A DNA stretch of 64,000 nt, taken from contig OX381707.1 of assembly GCA_947462335.1 (NCBI GenBank), positions 60,613,773 to 60,677,772 of the forward strand. The letters are read 5' to 3'. The notes beneath the pieces were generated by a model. That model was not told the origin of the DNA, searched no databases, and saw nothing but the letters and a program-made list of their open reading frames with translations. Of this stretch, positions 47,201 to 57,338 are shown in pieces. The translations under genes were made by a program, and so were the position numbers. Numbering within the stretch: the stretch's first letter is position 1; the number at the start of each line of letters is the position of its first letter. Source of the DNA: Harmothoe impar. Lineage: Eukaryota > Annelida > Polychaeta > Phyllodocida > Polynoidae.

Positions 47201-50200
47201 ATTGACCAAAAAAGGGTCAAAATACGAAAATTTCTTCAAAATTGCATAAAAAACGTAGGGTCGGCCCTGTTTTGATAGGGTTGGTCGGGTGACCTGAAAC
47301 AAACCTTTTTTTTTTGGCCTTAGATGTATTAACTCTAGAGTTGCAGTCTATACGAAAACCTTCTCAACATGCAGGACATTCGGTCCCGCAATTTTTTTTC
47401 TTTGCAGGCCCAGCTCAATTTTTGCAGGCCCGGATATTGGAGTACAATCTTGCTATTTAAAAACGAAATATTAAACATTTGTTCGTACTGGCAATGATCA
47501 TAAATAAGGTTCCCCCTACATGCTACAATTATATTAACCATTTTAGTATGTAAATTATTGAAGAACATTACAGAAAATATTCACACTTTCTGTTTTATGC
47601 CGTAGAAACCTTAATAATGGTCCGATTTACAAGCCGTAAAAAAAGGCATATAGGCAGGAAATTCTGGAATACAGCCAGTTGGGCCTGCAGTAGCGCTTTT
47701 TCTGCCGGACCGGCACACATTTTGCCGGCAATAGCCGGTGGCCGGCAGGTTTTCGTATAGACTGGAGTTGCATGAGGGCATAAACGGTCTGTATCTGCTC
47801 ACACAACCCTGTCTATAAGGAAACCTTTTCTGGAATTCTTCTAGAATAGTATTTTGGGTCAAAATTCGAAATTGTCTCACCTCTTCAGGGTACATGTTAG
47901 TGAAGTCTTCAGCGTACAACATCTGGTCAGCATAGTCCAGGTCGTTATCTGGGGTAGGATTCTCAAACAAGGTCCTCCACATGGTGAATTCATTCTCATC
48001 ACGTGACAGGAAACGCCATTGCAGTGTTACCTGGAGTGTGCAAAACAAATACATCATACATGCAGTACACATCATTATTTTTAAGGATTGACTAGAGTAC
48101 CTCTTTCTAGAGCCCTGTTGTTATATCATACCAGCATTCATTGAAGAAGATAAGAGATTATTGTACCATAAATTCTCGCGTATAAGCCTAACTCTCGTAT
48201 AAGCCGCACCCCGACTTTAGGCCGATCCTATAAGCTGCACCAGCAATCTGACTATGGTGACTTTTAGTACTGTATCATAGAAGCTAAAACTCACATATAA
48301 GCCGCACCCTGACCCTGCAAATCCTATAAGCCGCACTTACGATCTTACCTACACGATCTTACCTACACGAGAATTTACCGTACTCAGATTATGAGTGAAA
48401 GTAACCGTATAGCATACCTTTTCCCCATCTGTGTAGTTCACAGCAGTTTCTGGTCTGAGCACAACTCTGAAGCGTGACTGGGTGTGGTTCTGACTAGCAG
48501 GCTTCTCAGGGATGTCAAATGTATGGTGATATATCAATGAACCGTCCCCTGAAAGTCAAATACATTTCAAAGTGTAAACTGTATCATCCACAGCAATATT
48601 GAAGCTGTTTAGTAGAGTATGCAAATACGGGTACTCTCACAGGGGCTTGTGGATATGCATTCTCTGGTTAGTCATAAAAGCATGATCTTAATTGCATATC
48701 TGCAGATAATTGAAAGTCATCGGCATATAACTGACTCTAGACCAATTTTAAATAAGAGGAGAGATCGTTGATGTATATAAGGAAGAGCAGGGGTTCCAGT
48801 ATAGACCCCTGTGGGAGTCCACACCTAACTACTCTAGGCTCAGATACAATGATATCGACTTTGGGTGATTGCAGTCTGTTTGTGAGATAGCCTTTAAATC
48901 AAGTTAAAGTGGTTTTGAACAGCAAGTCCAATTTTTCTTATTTTGTTATATAGAATTTTTGATTAATCGTGTCAAAGGCCTTGGCAAAATCGAGATATGT
49001 GACTAGTGTAGCTATCCTACTTTCTATTGTATTGTATATCTAATCGGTGATTTCTGTGAGACTCGTTATTGTGGAGTGTTGGGGCCTGAAACCAAGCTAT
49101 ACGCTAGTTAGAATGTTCATTAAAAGGTGGAGGGCGATTCTAGTAATACATGTATGACAACACTGGTGGCTATATATGTGATTGAGTTCTGGGCCCCTGT
49201 TGGTCGTAACCCTTCTAATAAGTGGTATATAGGATCTCATCCAGAGTAGCTGGCCTAAAACTGAACTGCTTGGGCAAGGTTATGCCATCGTAGTCCAAGG
49301 GGAAGTCCACATCTTTAGCTAAGTTAAGCCCGGTTTCTAGAAAATACTGATTAAAATAATTAGCTGTTTCCTCCGGTGTTACAGATTGGTTGGATTCGTT
49401 ATCAATCAAATTGGTTTGGCATTTGGTCTGGGTGATACAATGAAGGATATAGTTTTCCAGTATTCTTTGGGATTGTTTTCTTTGAGTATCATTTTCAGGT
49501 GGTCTAGGGGGAAGGGACATGTGCCCTAGAGGCCACCCCCTGGATCTGCTACTGTCTTTGCCCTCCTCATAGCCATGTCATTGTCCCTGGAAACATCTGG
49601 CATTGTTTAAGGTTATGCAGAGAATGCATGCATGTCTGCACTGAAAACTGAGGACTTTTTTTTAACATAGGGCTTTCAGTGTGCATTCCTGCGTGGACTG
49701 TAGAGTTCATGTACAGAAAGATAGTACAGAAAGTCCAGGTAACGTGATCTACAAAAAGGGACCTAAGTGTACACTGCAATGAGGTGCCCTTTCGCAGATC
49801 AAGTGAATGGTAAAGCCATTACTCAAAATGAATTTAATGTAACAATGTAACGTATCACTAGAAGGCCAACGATCTCAATTAGTAAATTGACATTTTCTTG
49901 GCTGTACACATTTCCCTGGCTCTCACATTACCATGATGGCCTATTGGGAGGGTGGGGTTTGGGGGAAATAATGCATGGCCTCAGGGCAGTGAAGAAGAAG
50001 GAGGTTTCACTTCTGATTTGATCCGATTGCATCTCATTGTACTACCGGACCATCGTGATAAAGTACCGGGGTAGACGGGGTAGAAGACTGTTGAAATGCT
50101 CCTTAACCATTGAAATATCACGTTGTATGAGCGCCTCTCTTAGGAATATAGGTCCCTCCAGATTAATCGAAGGTACAGTATGTGAGAAAGGTGCAACATG

Positions 50201-53200
50201 GTATATTTAGCACCAGGGATTTCTTATCAGTGCTTTCACAGCTGGTTGACACTGACAGGTGCCAAATGCAATTTCCTTATACTACTACAGCCTTACTGAC
50301 CTACATTGTGACAATGGCAAATTCCGAAAATTTACTGATAATCGCACAGCTATACTGACAGAGAACTATTAAAAGTAAATCTGTGTCATCAACAGTGCAC
50401 TTATTTGCTGACAGTATGTATCTATAGCAATATGGATATGGATAAGACCAAGTATATGGTAATAATCAAAATTAGACCTTCTCTTCTCTAACAGAGAATA
50501 TCTCATTCACTCGTCCTAATAACCTGCGAAGGAGCAGCTCACCTGAGCGGATGTCTGCTGACATGGGCAGGTAGTATACCAGGTGTTCCCTGTCATAGTC
50601 ATAATAGTAACTCAGCTGAGACAGCAGCATTGATTTAATCTCTATAGTAGACTTCAGCATGATGTGCTTCTCTGCCTTCCACACCTCCTGGGTTATGGTG
50701 TAGTTGGGATGCCCTGTAGAGAAACAACAAAGTTATTTTGATAATGAATTGGTGGATTTAGTACATTTAAGAGATAATTTACCGATTCTGGGGCTCAAGA
50801 TTTTACCTGAACACTTGTAAACTTCTTTCTAGCCATAAGGGTACCGATATTATGACATACAGTGAAGGGCATGTGCAGCACAGGCTTAAACTGAGATAAA
50901 TGCTTATACTTAAATGTAGATGCCTGTATATATATAGCACAAGGTATGACCGAGCTAGATGCCGCAATACGCTGTTGGCCATCGGACCTGGCGGCTCCAA
51001 GTATATAATTATACTATATAGCAGGTTATAATCCAGAATATATCCTTCAAAATCCATTATAACTACAATACACAATACATAATAGATGTACTGCTAAGGA
51101 CTGTTTTATTAGGCTTGTTGTTTATTTTAGTTATAATGGATGTTGAAGGATACAATCATGGTTGTAGCCGTTTGCATAGTATACATAGTTATGTACAGCT
51201 GGAGCCGCCAGGTCCGATGGCCACTAGCCTCTTGCCTAGATGCCCATCATTTTTCCAACCCTTTTTAAGCCTGTGATGTACAGTGTAGTATTACTTCAGA
51301 GTAGAATGGCTGAACAAACATGCAATGATATATTTCTAGCATGAAAGGCCATAATTATTAAAAGCTGTGGTTTCTTACAGATATGAGGGACTGGAATCTA
51401 TCTAATTAGAAAGTCTATTACCTTCGGCTGGCAGCCATGTTGTCACGTCAGACCAGTAGATGAAGGAAGGCATATGGGGTGGTGTCTTGACAACAACAGA
51501 TGCCAGTGCAGGCCTGTTTAGACCCTGACTCAAGACAGATACCGATTCTATGGTGATTCGAGTGTCCTTGAGGTAAATAGAAAAGAAAAACAGATTATGG
51601 TCAACTGAGATAAAGAAAACTGATCAGATCTGAGTGACCTTTTCTCAGATGTATGCACGTTTTCCGATGTTTGATGATTAGATGAAAAATTATCTCTCAC
51701 ACCACCTCTCCTCTGACGCACTTTTGTTATATAACCCTCCCGTAGACATACACAATCATGTATATGTATAATTCTCAACCTAACTTCCTCAACTTTTTTT
51801 TTTTTTTAGAAAATCCTATAACCTGCACCTGATTTGCATCTGAAAGTTGCTACTTCAGTACTGTACTATATACTACCAAAATCCTTTGTATTACCCATAC
51901 CTGTTGAATTGTTGAACCAGCACTGGAAATTAGGTTAGTGTTACCCACAGGTTTATACCACAATATCACGCAATATACACATATTTTGGAATTGTATAGA
52001 AAAGTAATGTTTGAGCCCCATTTAATTCTGATCAGGGGCCCACACCTCTGTGCCTCACTTTTCCCTTTGTAGGAGAGGTAAGGTTTGGGAATTATGTGGA
52101 GTATATTCTATGGTATTGCATGCCCCTTTACTGCGTCACTGTCACGGTATAGGCCCTGACCATTACTGTAATATCACAATAGGGCCACTGGATAGAGCAG
52201 CATAAAACTGGACAGCTCACACCCCTATTCCCTCAATACTGCTCCCAGAGCCAGGCTCTGGCCCTTAGAGAGCTATAAGGGCAGGTAATTCAACCTTTCA
52301 TTACCTCCTGCCACCCCACCCCTTTTATTGTTACAGTTGGGTGAATTAGATACCTAGTTCATATTGAAATGTAGGAATGCAGGATTTGGCCTGAGCCAGG
52401 ACAAGGTTGTCCCATACCATTGTCTGTGTTAGGACAATGGAGATGCAGGTTGTGTGATACTCCTCGCCTCTGGACAATAGTCCTGATCGTCCCACTGAAC
52501 ACTGCAGAGACTAGGTGAAGCTGGGCATCATGAAGGTCATTATATAGGTTGGTTCAAATACCAGCTGGGGTTACTAGGTCAGTATAGTAACACATAGGGC
52601 AGGATTATCATGAGAAAATGTTAATCTTTAAGTTGTATATGATCTTTCTATGTTGCGCTTTCCCCCATACATAAAGACTGTGCGTTTGATTAAAATGACA
52701 CCAGCTCGCATCCATGTACCTCATTCTTCCAAAAAAAAGCCCTTATTAGGCCACTCAAAAAAAAAAGTGGTTTCTCATCACCAAGGTCTGAAAAATGTGA
52801 CGAGGGAGGCTTTTTTTTTTTTTTTTTTTTAACTCGCGGGCTAAAATGTATGGGATTATATATACGTTTTTCATGACCAAAATTCACATTTTAGTGCTTA
52901 TGTACTTTATGGACCTTTAAAAGTAGGGAAAATGTAATTTATCTCTATCCTACTGCAATGCTGGCAGTATTAGCTTTAATTTGATACCAAATATGCCAAT
53001 ATTTGTCCATTTTTATCATATTTTTCATAAAAAAATTGCAAAAAAAAATAATTTTTTCCTCAAAAGGTGATTTTTATGATGCGCGCGGTGATGAGAAACC
53101 ATTTTATTTTTTTGAGTGGCCTTACCGAGGAGTAGAGCTATGGGATAAGTTAGATCTGAAAATACAGTTACTCAAGACGGAGGAAGAGTTCAACGTGGAG

Positions 53201-55961
53201 CTAGAGGGGCTATATCCGGTCAAATATTAGACACTCGCAATATCATAATAAGCAATTCTGCTAATACTTGAAACTAGTAAATATCATACTGTATTGGTAA
53301 ATGAAAATGAATGACTGCTAATCAGACTGACAGCATGTGACTACTTGTCTAGTGATCATATAATGTGATGAGAGTCCTCTGGCACACATGAATCTGCTAA
53401 CCGGCTAATATGAAATTATGAGTAATCATCAAACTGCTTGAATCAAGTATCATAAACATCAATCCCTAAGGGCTAGAAAGTGTATAAGAGTTGATTGAGA
53501 ATGTTGTGGCCCCATACAGCGCCACCTACTATACCGGCAAACTATATTGTCCGGTGAATATTAACATTTGAATATGAATCATTAATTGCATAAGCACATG
53601 TAAAAGGATTTGTCCGGGGAGAAAGCGTCGCAAGATGGTACCATTCAATAAAAGATTCAATTCAATTCAATTCATGTTGCCAACTACATGTACCTTTAAT
53701 TAAAAAGCTATTGACCTGATATAATTGCTATGGACTGGACCCCTGCTTCCGTCCGGACACACGGGAAAGACTGCACTGCTTGCTTTATTACACTGCACCG
53801 ACAGCATTAGGTCAGTGTTGACATTGATGTAATAGGGTTCCTTGCTCTTTGTCACAACTGCTGTCAAACCTCTGATCATCCTTACCGATACTTGTAGGGA
53901 TTCGAGTGAAAAGTGACCCTTGGGCCTCTCCAAATAATACCCTTGATTCTCGTTACCGCGCGCATCACCAAATTCGTCTTTCTGAGATTATTATTATTCT
54001 TTTTTTGCAAATTATAATGGAAAAACATTACAAAATTAGACAAATATGGCATAATATTATATACGATATCAAATTAAAGCTTATAGTGCCGGAAATGTAA
54101 TGGGGTGAAGAAAACATGCATATTTTTAACTTTCGCAGATCCTTAATCTCTTAATAACCAAAATGTGAATTTGGTTCCTTCAAGAGCCTGCAATACTCTA
54201 TGTGATTTAAGACCCAGCAGAAAAAACAACAACACTTTGCAGAGGCATATAGGGTAGACTGACCTAAAGGTAACCATGTACCATGAGATGTCCACCTTGA
54301 TTATGTAGTTATTCATGCATGGTATTGTACTTATTTGTCCTTTTCTGGAAAGAGTATCACTTAAAGCGTATCATGAATGAATGACTACACAATTGAGGGG
54401 GTTATCTCATGGTACATTGTTATCTTTAGGTCAGTCTATCCTATGGGTGTATTACCAGTGATCAGTCAGGCGTCAAGCCGACGAGGGACCGGCGCTCCTC
54501 GGCCAGCGGCCACTATTTTGATAAGTTTACAAGAGGATAAAATGTATCCACTCTCATTCTGGAAGACGCTAGACTGTAATGTTCAATTCCCATTCTTCAA
54601 AATTTAGTTTCCCTGATGGCCACCGTCCACTGGGCTCTAATCGGCCGAAGTTATGTAAAAATGTATGGGCTTAATCAGCCGAAGTTCCCCTGTGGACGGT
54701 GGCCATCACAGAAATAGGTGTCCACATTTTAGATAAATCTGTTCTTCTTCAAATTTTCTTCCAGACACCCATTTATATAACGGTAATTATTAGGCCTGAA
54801 TAGACAATTTGTAATACTGATTGTTAAGTGCTGACATAAACTATACATCATGCTACATGTTCACACAGTTGCACCTCCCCAGTGGGTGGTGTCACGTCTC
54901 ATATAGCACTACTAAAACATGCACCAGCAGTAAAACCGGTCCACATCCTCTCTAACGTGCCATCATGTATACAGGCGTTCACCTACATACCTCTCACTGT
55001 GATTTGAACTTGATATGTATTAAAATGTCACTAATATGGAAGAAAACAAAAAGTAGATGTATCTGTCGTAATGGTTTAAGCTTTGCTAACATTTCTGACC
55101 TTTGTCAACAGCTTAAAGGTTCAGATCCAGCGATTCGGATCGAACTTTATCAGCTAGTTGCATCTAGAATCAAAATTAGTTTCTCTCTCTCCTGAAAGGT
55201 AAATGTATAGGTACAAAACATCTGTTGTACAAGTCTATTTTCTTTAGCCAACAGTATTCAGATATACATAATTACTATACATGTATGCATGTCACAGTGG
55301 AGAATCAACGCACGCGAATGCAATGTCATTCTAATTTCGATGACGTTATTGCAATTTGATTGGTTCAAATGTTAAATCTCTGAACTCCATTATATGCACG
55401 AAGCAGTCTTACCCGGACATATACACCGCTAGATCGATTTATCCAGTAATTACGCTAAACCCATTCATCATTTTATAGTGAGTAGGCCATGTGAAGCCTG
55501 TCGTTTTAATGGGGGGATTAGGTTGGTATACCTTACAGTGATGCATATACAGAATTCCATTTTATTCTGATCTTCAGCGAAAGATGAAAGCATATCTAAC
55601 ATAATCCACTGTCTTACATTGTCCTGCTCTATCCAATATTTAAACTGCCCCTACTTTGATAACATTGTACACTTAACCCAAAAGCAGGCCAATTTTATAT
55701 TCATATGAGATGTTGTCTGATAACATCATGACTATAATACGATTTAAAAAAATGTGCAGCATATACTATAGCATCTCATTTTGAATTGTATCTAGAGAAT
55801 CACCTCATGAAATTCACTTTGTAAACTCCAGTATAAATTATATCGATGAAACAGAACAATATAAAAGCACCTACCTCAGCTTGTAATGTAGTAGTCACCA
55901 GCAGAGCCAATACACACACGGTCAGGGGCATGAAGGCCATTATTCTGCCGCAAGGATCCAT
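37617..55961 (-). CDS. Secreted glycoprotein with two Ig-like domains and an acidic tail, nine exons, 645 residues
   Basis: Exons (- strand order): 55961-55875, 51566-51422, 50713-50543, 48548-48418, 48030-47881, 42756-42584, 40156-39985, 38910-38629, 38243-37617; every phase fits and the total is 646 codons. Residues 1-27 or so are a signal peptide. Residues 30-285 match no family I recognise. Residues about 286-430 look like a divergent Ig domain (Cys311 and GEYFC at 402). Residues 438-510 look like a clear Ig domain (Cys442, Trp455, Cys505). Residues 511-645 are rich in Asp and Glu. About nine N-glycosylation motifs (NYT, NHT, NIT, NVT, NGT, NRS, NNT, NQT) and no membrane anchor support secretion. 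The function is unknown. Confidence 0.8.
38629..38910 (-). CDS. Gene 2 exon 8 (end of Ig-like domain 1)
   Basis: 282 bp, 94 codons in phase 0, ARDLIYTKNRYLV through IIKVNQTE, between TTTATAG and GTAAGA. SGEPGEYFCRA resembles the F strand of an Ig fold. Confidence 0.85.
39057..39821. repeat. CACTG-ended repeat with ACACACTTTT words
   Basis: It starts CACTGTAAAAAATGTGTG and ends GTGCAGTG. Both sides carry many copies of ACACACTTTT or its inverse. The middle (about 39250-39610) lacks the motif. It resembles the region at 56847-57338 in its ends but not its internal word. It lies in the intron between exons 7 and 8 of gene 2. Confidence 0.45.
39985..40156 (-). CDS. Gene 2 exon 7 (start of Ig-like domain 1)
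   Basis: 172 bp, starting LTTRLLRQNVTS after ATGGTAG and ending ESYGNN before GTGAGT. It contains LSYCDG, a CVKC pair and three glycosylation motifs. More GC-rich than the surrounding intron. Confidence 0.82.
40157..42583. other. Gene 2 intron between exons 6 and 7, nothing recognised
   Basis: About 2.4 kb with several overlapping short ORFs around 40450-41040 that lack motifs. A small perfect hairpin (CAGTCCCAGTAC and its inverse) lies near 40698-40731. Confidence 0.4.
42584..42756 (-). CDS. Gene 2 exon 6
   Basis: 173 bp, VLKFDHINITKDVYKVGK through WEKTVNL plus two bases, between CGTCCAG and GTAGAT. It looks like beta-strand sequence. Confidence 0.82.
42869..43090. repeat. Short tandem repeat of GACATG words, second copy
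   Basis: Units built from CGACATGGCGACATGG, GTGACATGCGACATGAGG and CATTTCTTAAA. The same orientation and a similar ending (GGACCCCCCCATC) as 32711-32907. Confidence 0.6.
43226..44802. mobile_element. CAGGCCCG-ended transposon II with 5-bp target duplication
   Basis: Left end CAGGCCCGTATCCAGC, right end the inverse of CAGGCCCGTAGCCAGC, flanked by GGGGA (43221-43225 and 44803-44807). The left part repeats AAGCGCAGCGCTGCGA and GGGGGCATACCCCCC words as in element I. The right half is a tandem array. No transposase was seen. Confidence 0.6.
44225..44700. repeat. Tandem array with ~33-bp units inside element II
   Basis: Irregular units built from AGTGTTCCACCCTACCCA and TTCCCACGACTAAA. About a dozen units, some truncated. 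ORFs here translate the repeat and are not genes. Confidence 0.75.
45455..46333. mobile_element. TA-flanked MITE with CAGTAAAATC ends (Tc1/mariner-pogo-like)
   Basis: 879 bp. The left end CAGTAAAATCTTGTTATAAG and right end, its inverse finishing GAGATTTTACTG, are flanked by TA. TA target duplication and CAGT ends are typical of the Tc1/mariner superfamily. The interior repeats GGTTATAAGGAG words and holds a 51-bp minisatellite. Confidence 0.6.
45860..46084. repeat. 51-bp minisatellite, about 4.3 copies
   Basis: Units begin CGACCACTGGCAAGGTGAGA and continue with GGACTTCTAGCCCTCTGA; near-perfect, at 51-52 bp spacing. Two overlapping - strand ORFs translate it into repeated peptides and are artefacts. 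Confidence 0.9.
47074..47319. mobile_element. GGTCGG-type MITE, copy 7
   Basis: 246 bp, GGC plus an A run and GGTTTGTTTCAAGTAAC on the left, the inverse on the right, flanked by TTA (47071-47073 and 47320-47322... sharing the terminal T). Internal TAGGGTCGGTAGGTCGG is intact. It lies in gene 2 between exons 5 and 6. Confidence 0.7.
47881..48030 (-). CDS. Gene 2 exon 5
   Basis: 150 bp, 50 codons in phase 0, VTLQWRFLSRDENEFT through YPEE, between CTCCAG and GTGAGA. Confidence 0.82.
48164..48382. mobile_element. MITE with TACGGTAAATTCTCG ends
   Basis: The right end is the inverse of TACGGTAAATTCTCG and the left end matches it with one change. The interior has repeats of TATAAGCCGCACC. 219 bp, in the intron between gene 2 exons 4 and 5, only 35 bp from exon 4. 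Confidence 0.55.
48418..48548 (-). CDS. Gene 2 exon 4
   Basis: 131 bp starting GDGSLIYHHTFDIPEK after CTTTCAG and ending YTDGEK before GTATGC. Two glycosylation motifs (NHT, NYT). Confidence 0.8.
48760..49520 (-). pseudogene. LINE reverse-transcriptase remnant
   Basis: On the - strand, broken frames give YFNQYF and ATLDEI (upstream RT region), then YLDFAKAFDT, then GLPQGSILEPLLFLIYINDL-type sequence at 48779-48840. These are the ordered motifs of a non-LTR retrotransposon RT, of jockey or CR1-like type. Stops and frameshifts interrupt it, and both ends are missing. It lies in the intron between gene 2 exons 3 and 4. Confidence 0.75.
50543..50713 (-). CDS. Gene 2 exon 3
   Basis: 171 bp, starting HPNYTITQEVW after CTCTACAG and ending SADIRS before GTGAGC, phase 1 at both ends. 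Rich in Tyr; one glycosylation motif. Confidence 0.78.
50974..51224. mobile_element. Foldback MITE with GGCCATCGGACC ends
   Basis: The left arm GGCCATCGGACCTGGCGGCT and the right arm, its inverse, are about 22 bp and almost perfect. A second inverted block (CCTTCAAAATCCATTATAAC against GTTATAATGGATGTTGAAGG) lies inside. A related fragment occurs near 62055-62090. It lies in the intron between gene 2 exons 2 and 3. Confidence 0.6.
51422..51566 (-). CDS. Gene 2 exon 2
   Basis: 145 bp starting DTRITIESVSVLSQ after a pyrimidine-rich tract ending CAAG and ending in phase 1 before GTAATA. The acceptor is AAG rather than CAG but the tract is strong. Confidence 0.7.
52749..53121. mobile_element. MITE with GGCCACTC ends and TTA target duplication
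   Basis: 373 bp. The left end GGCCACTC, A run, GTGGTTTCTCATCACC and the right end, its inverse, are flanked by TTA on both sides (52746-52748 and 53122-53124). This fits a Harbinger-type MITE. It lies in intron 1 of gene 2. Confidence 0.7.
53641..53675. repeat. AATAAAAGA followed by (ATTCA)n
   Basis: A short tract of ATTCA units after AATAAAAG, which looks like the 3' end of a degenerate retroelement on the + strand. No upstream body was recognised. Confidence 0.3.
54252..54441. mobile_element. TA-flanked MITE with GGGTAGACTGACC ends
   Basis: 190 bp. The inverted ends share GGTCAGTC and TACCATGAGAT over about 40 bp, flanked by TA. Small Tc1/mariner-like or foldback element in gene 2 intron 1. 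Confidence 0.5.
54614..54708. repeat. 95-bp inverted repeat
   Basis: TGATGGCCACCGTCCAC and its exact inverse bound a 61-bp centre that also contains mirrored CGGCCGAAGTT and CAGCCGAAGTT words. A very small foldback, possibly an element remnant. Confidence 0.6.
55875..55961 (-). CDS. Gene 2 exon 1 (signal peptide)
   Basis: 29 codons from an ATG with G at +4, ending TLQAE before GTAGGT. The hydrophobic core VCVLALLV and small residues before the exon end fit a cleaved signal peptide. A second Met at codon 8 could also start it. Confidence 0.75.
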
Positions 55962-56846
55962 CCTTGATCCGCCTTACTCAGCCTCCCACACAAACAGAGG
56001 ATGACAAAGGGAATGCTTAGTTACTGTCCTGGGCCTTTGTAAACTTGGTGCAGCCGGCCCCGGCTTGATCCGCACTTAAGACAATGTCCTCATCAGTGGG
56101 TTGGGTGGGAGGGCGTGCTTAGGGAGTGTGGGAGTATTAGAGGGTGGTTCGTAGTGGGACCTGGAGGTGTGAGGAGCTAAGGGCAGCACCAACGAAACCT
56201 ACCTCAGTGACCATCACATGGACACTGCTCATGCAAGCACGGCACACAGTGGGAAGAAAATCATGAATAGAAATGGACGTATTTGTCTATTCTATCTCAT
56301 TTCAGAAACTGGTCGTGAAATGTAAAAATGGTAATTGTGTAAATAATGATGTGTTCTCTACATTAGCTGTCAGGTATACACCTTTTGAATCTACTTGAGA
56401 CTTCTCTCCAATAAACACAATGTTTTACCGTCCCTATCCGGGACTAGTCATTCTGCTACTATTAAATTTACATGATTTGGACAACCAGTAAAATCATACA
56501 GTGTTTCAAATTTACGTGAACACATGTAGCGATCAAAATCATTTAGACCGTCTGGCCCATCCTGTACCAGTCGCGGCCCATCTCGTGCATGTATGGCCCT
56601 CAGGTCAATTTCACCTCACGTCCATTCATCGCGTGCATGACGTCACTACCGGTGTGAGACCATTCGCGCATACGTATAGGGAGCTGGCTCTTTCACAGGT
56701 TCCTGTTGGCTGTTGTCCATAATTACCTCTGTCTGTCCTTACTCAGCCAGCTCACTGCGGCTAGTCAGTGTGCATGGGTTAATTGAGTTTATTATCAACC
56801 TCAGTGAAATCATTTGTTACGTTGTGTATGCTCTTATATCATCATA

Positions 56847-57338
56847 CACTGTAAAAAACGTGTTTAGATCCTAAACATCTATCTGAACACTTACTGTGTC
56901 CATTATTTTTAACACTATTATAGCAAGGTAGATACACATGTTTAGGTAAAAAGTGTTTAAATTCTAAACAGTCATTACGAAAAAGTGTTTAGATTCTACA
57001 CACTTTTCTATAATGTGTTTAAAAACCTATACACTTAAAGACTTATTGAATGTGTTTAGCTAGAATGTGTTTAAACTCTAAACACTATCAAATGTGTGTT
57101 TAGAATTTAAACTCATATCTGAACAATTTTGCAGTGTTTAGGTAAGTGTTTAGATACTTAATACTTTCGAAATAGTGTTTAGATACGTGTTTAGGACCTA
57201 AACACAATGCAATTAAAAAAGTACATAAAATCTAAACACGTTTTAGTTAAAATGTGTTTAGAATCTAAACATATTTGATAAGTGTTTAAAATAACAGACA
57301 CAATAAGTGCTTAAATTCTAAACACTATGTTAACAGTG
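56847..57338. mobile_element. TA-flanked repeat with CACTGT ends and GTGTTTAGA words
   Basis: The ends are CACTGT and ACAGTG, flanked by TA. The interior is made of many copies of GTGTTTAGAATCTAAACAC and its fragments, each itself palindromic. The same end motif occurs at 39057-39821. Possibly a Tc1/mariner-type MITE that grew by internal duplication. Confidence 0.5.
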
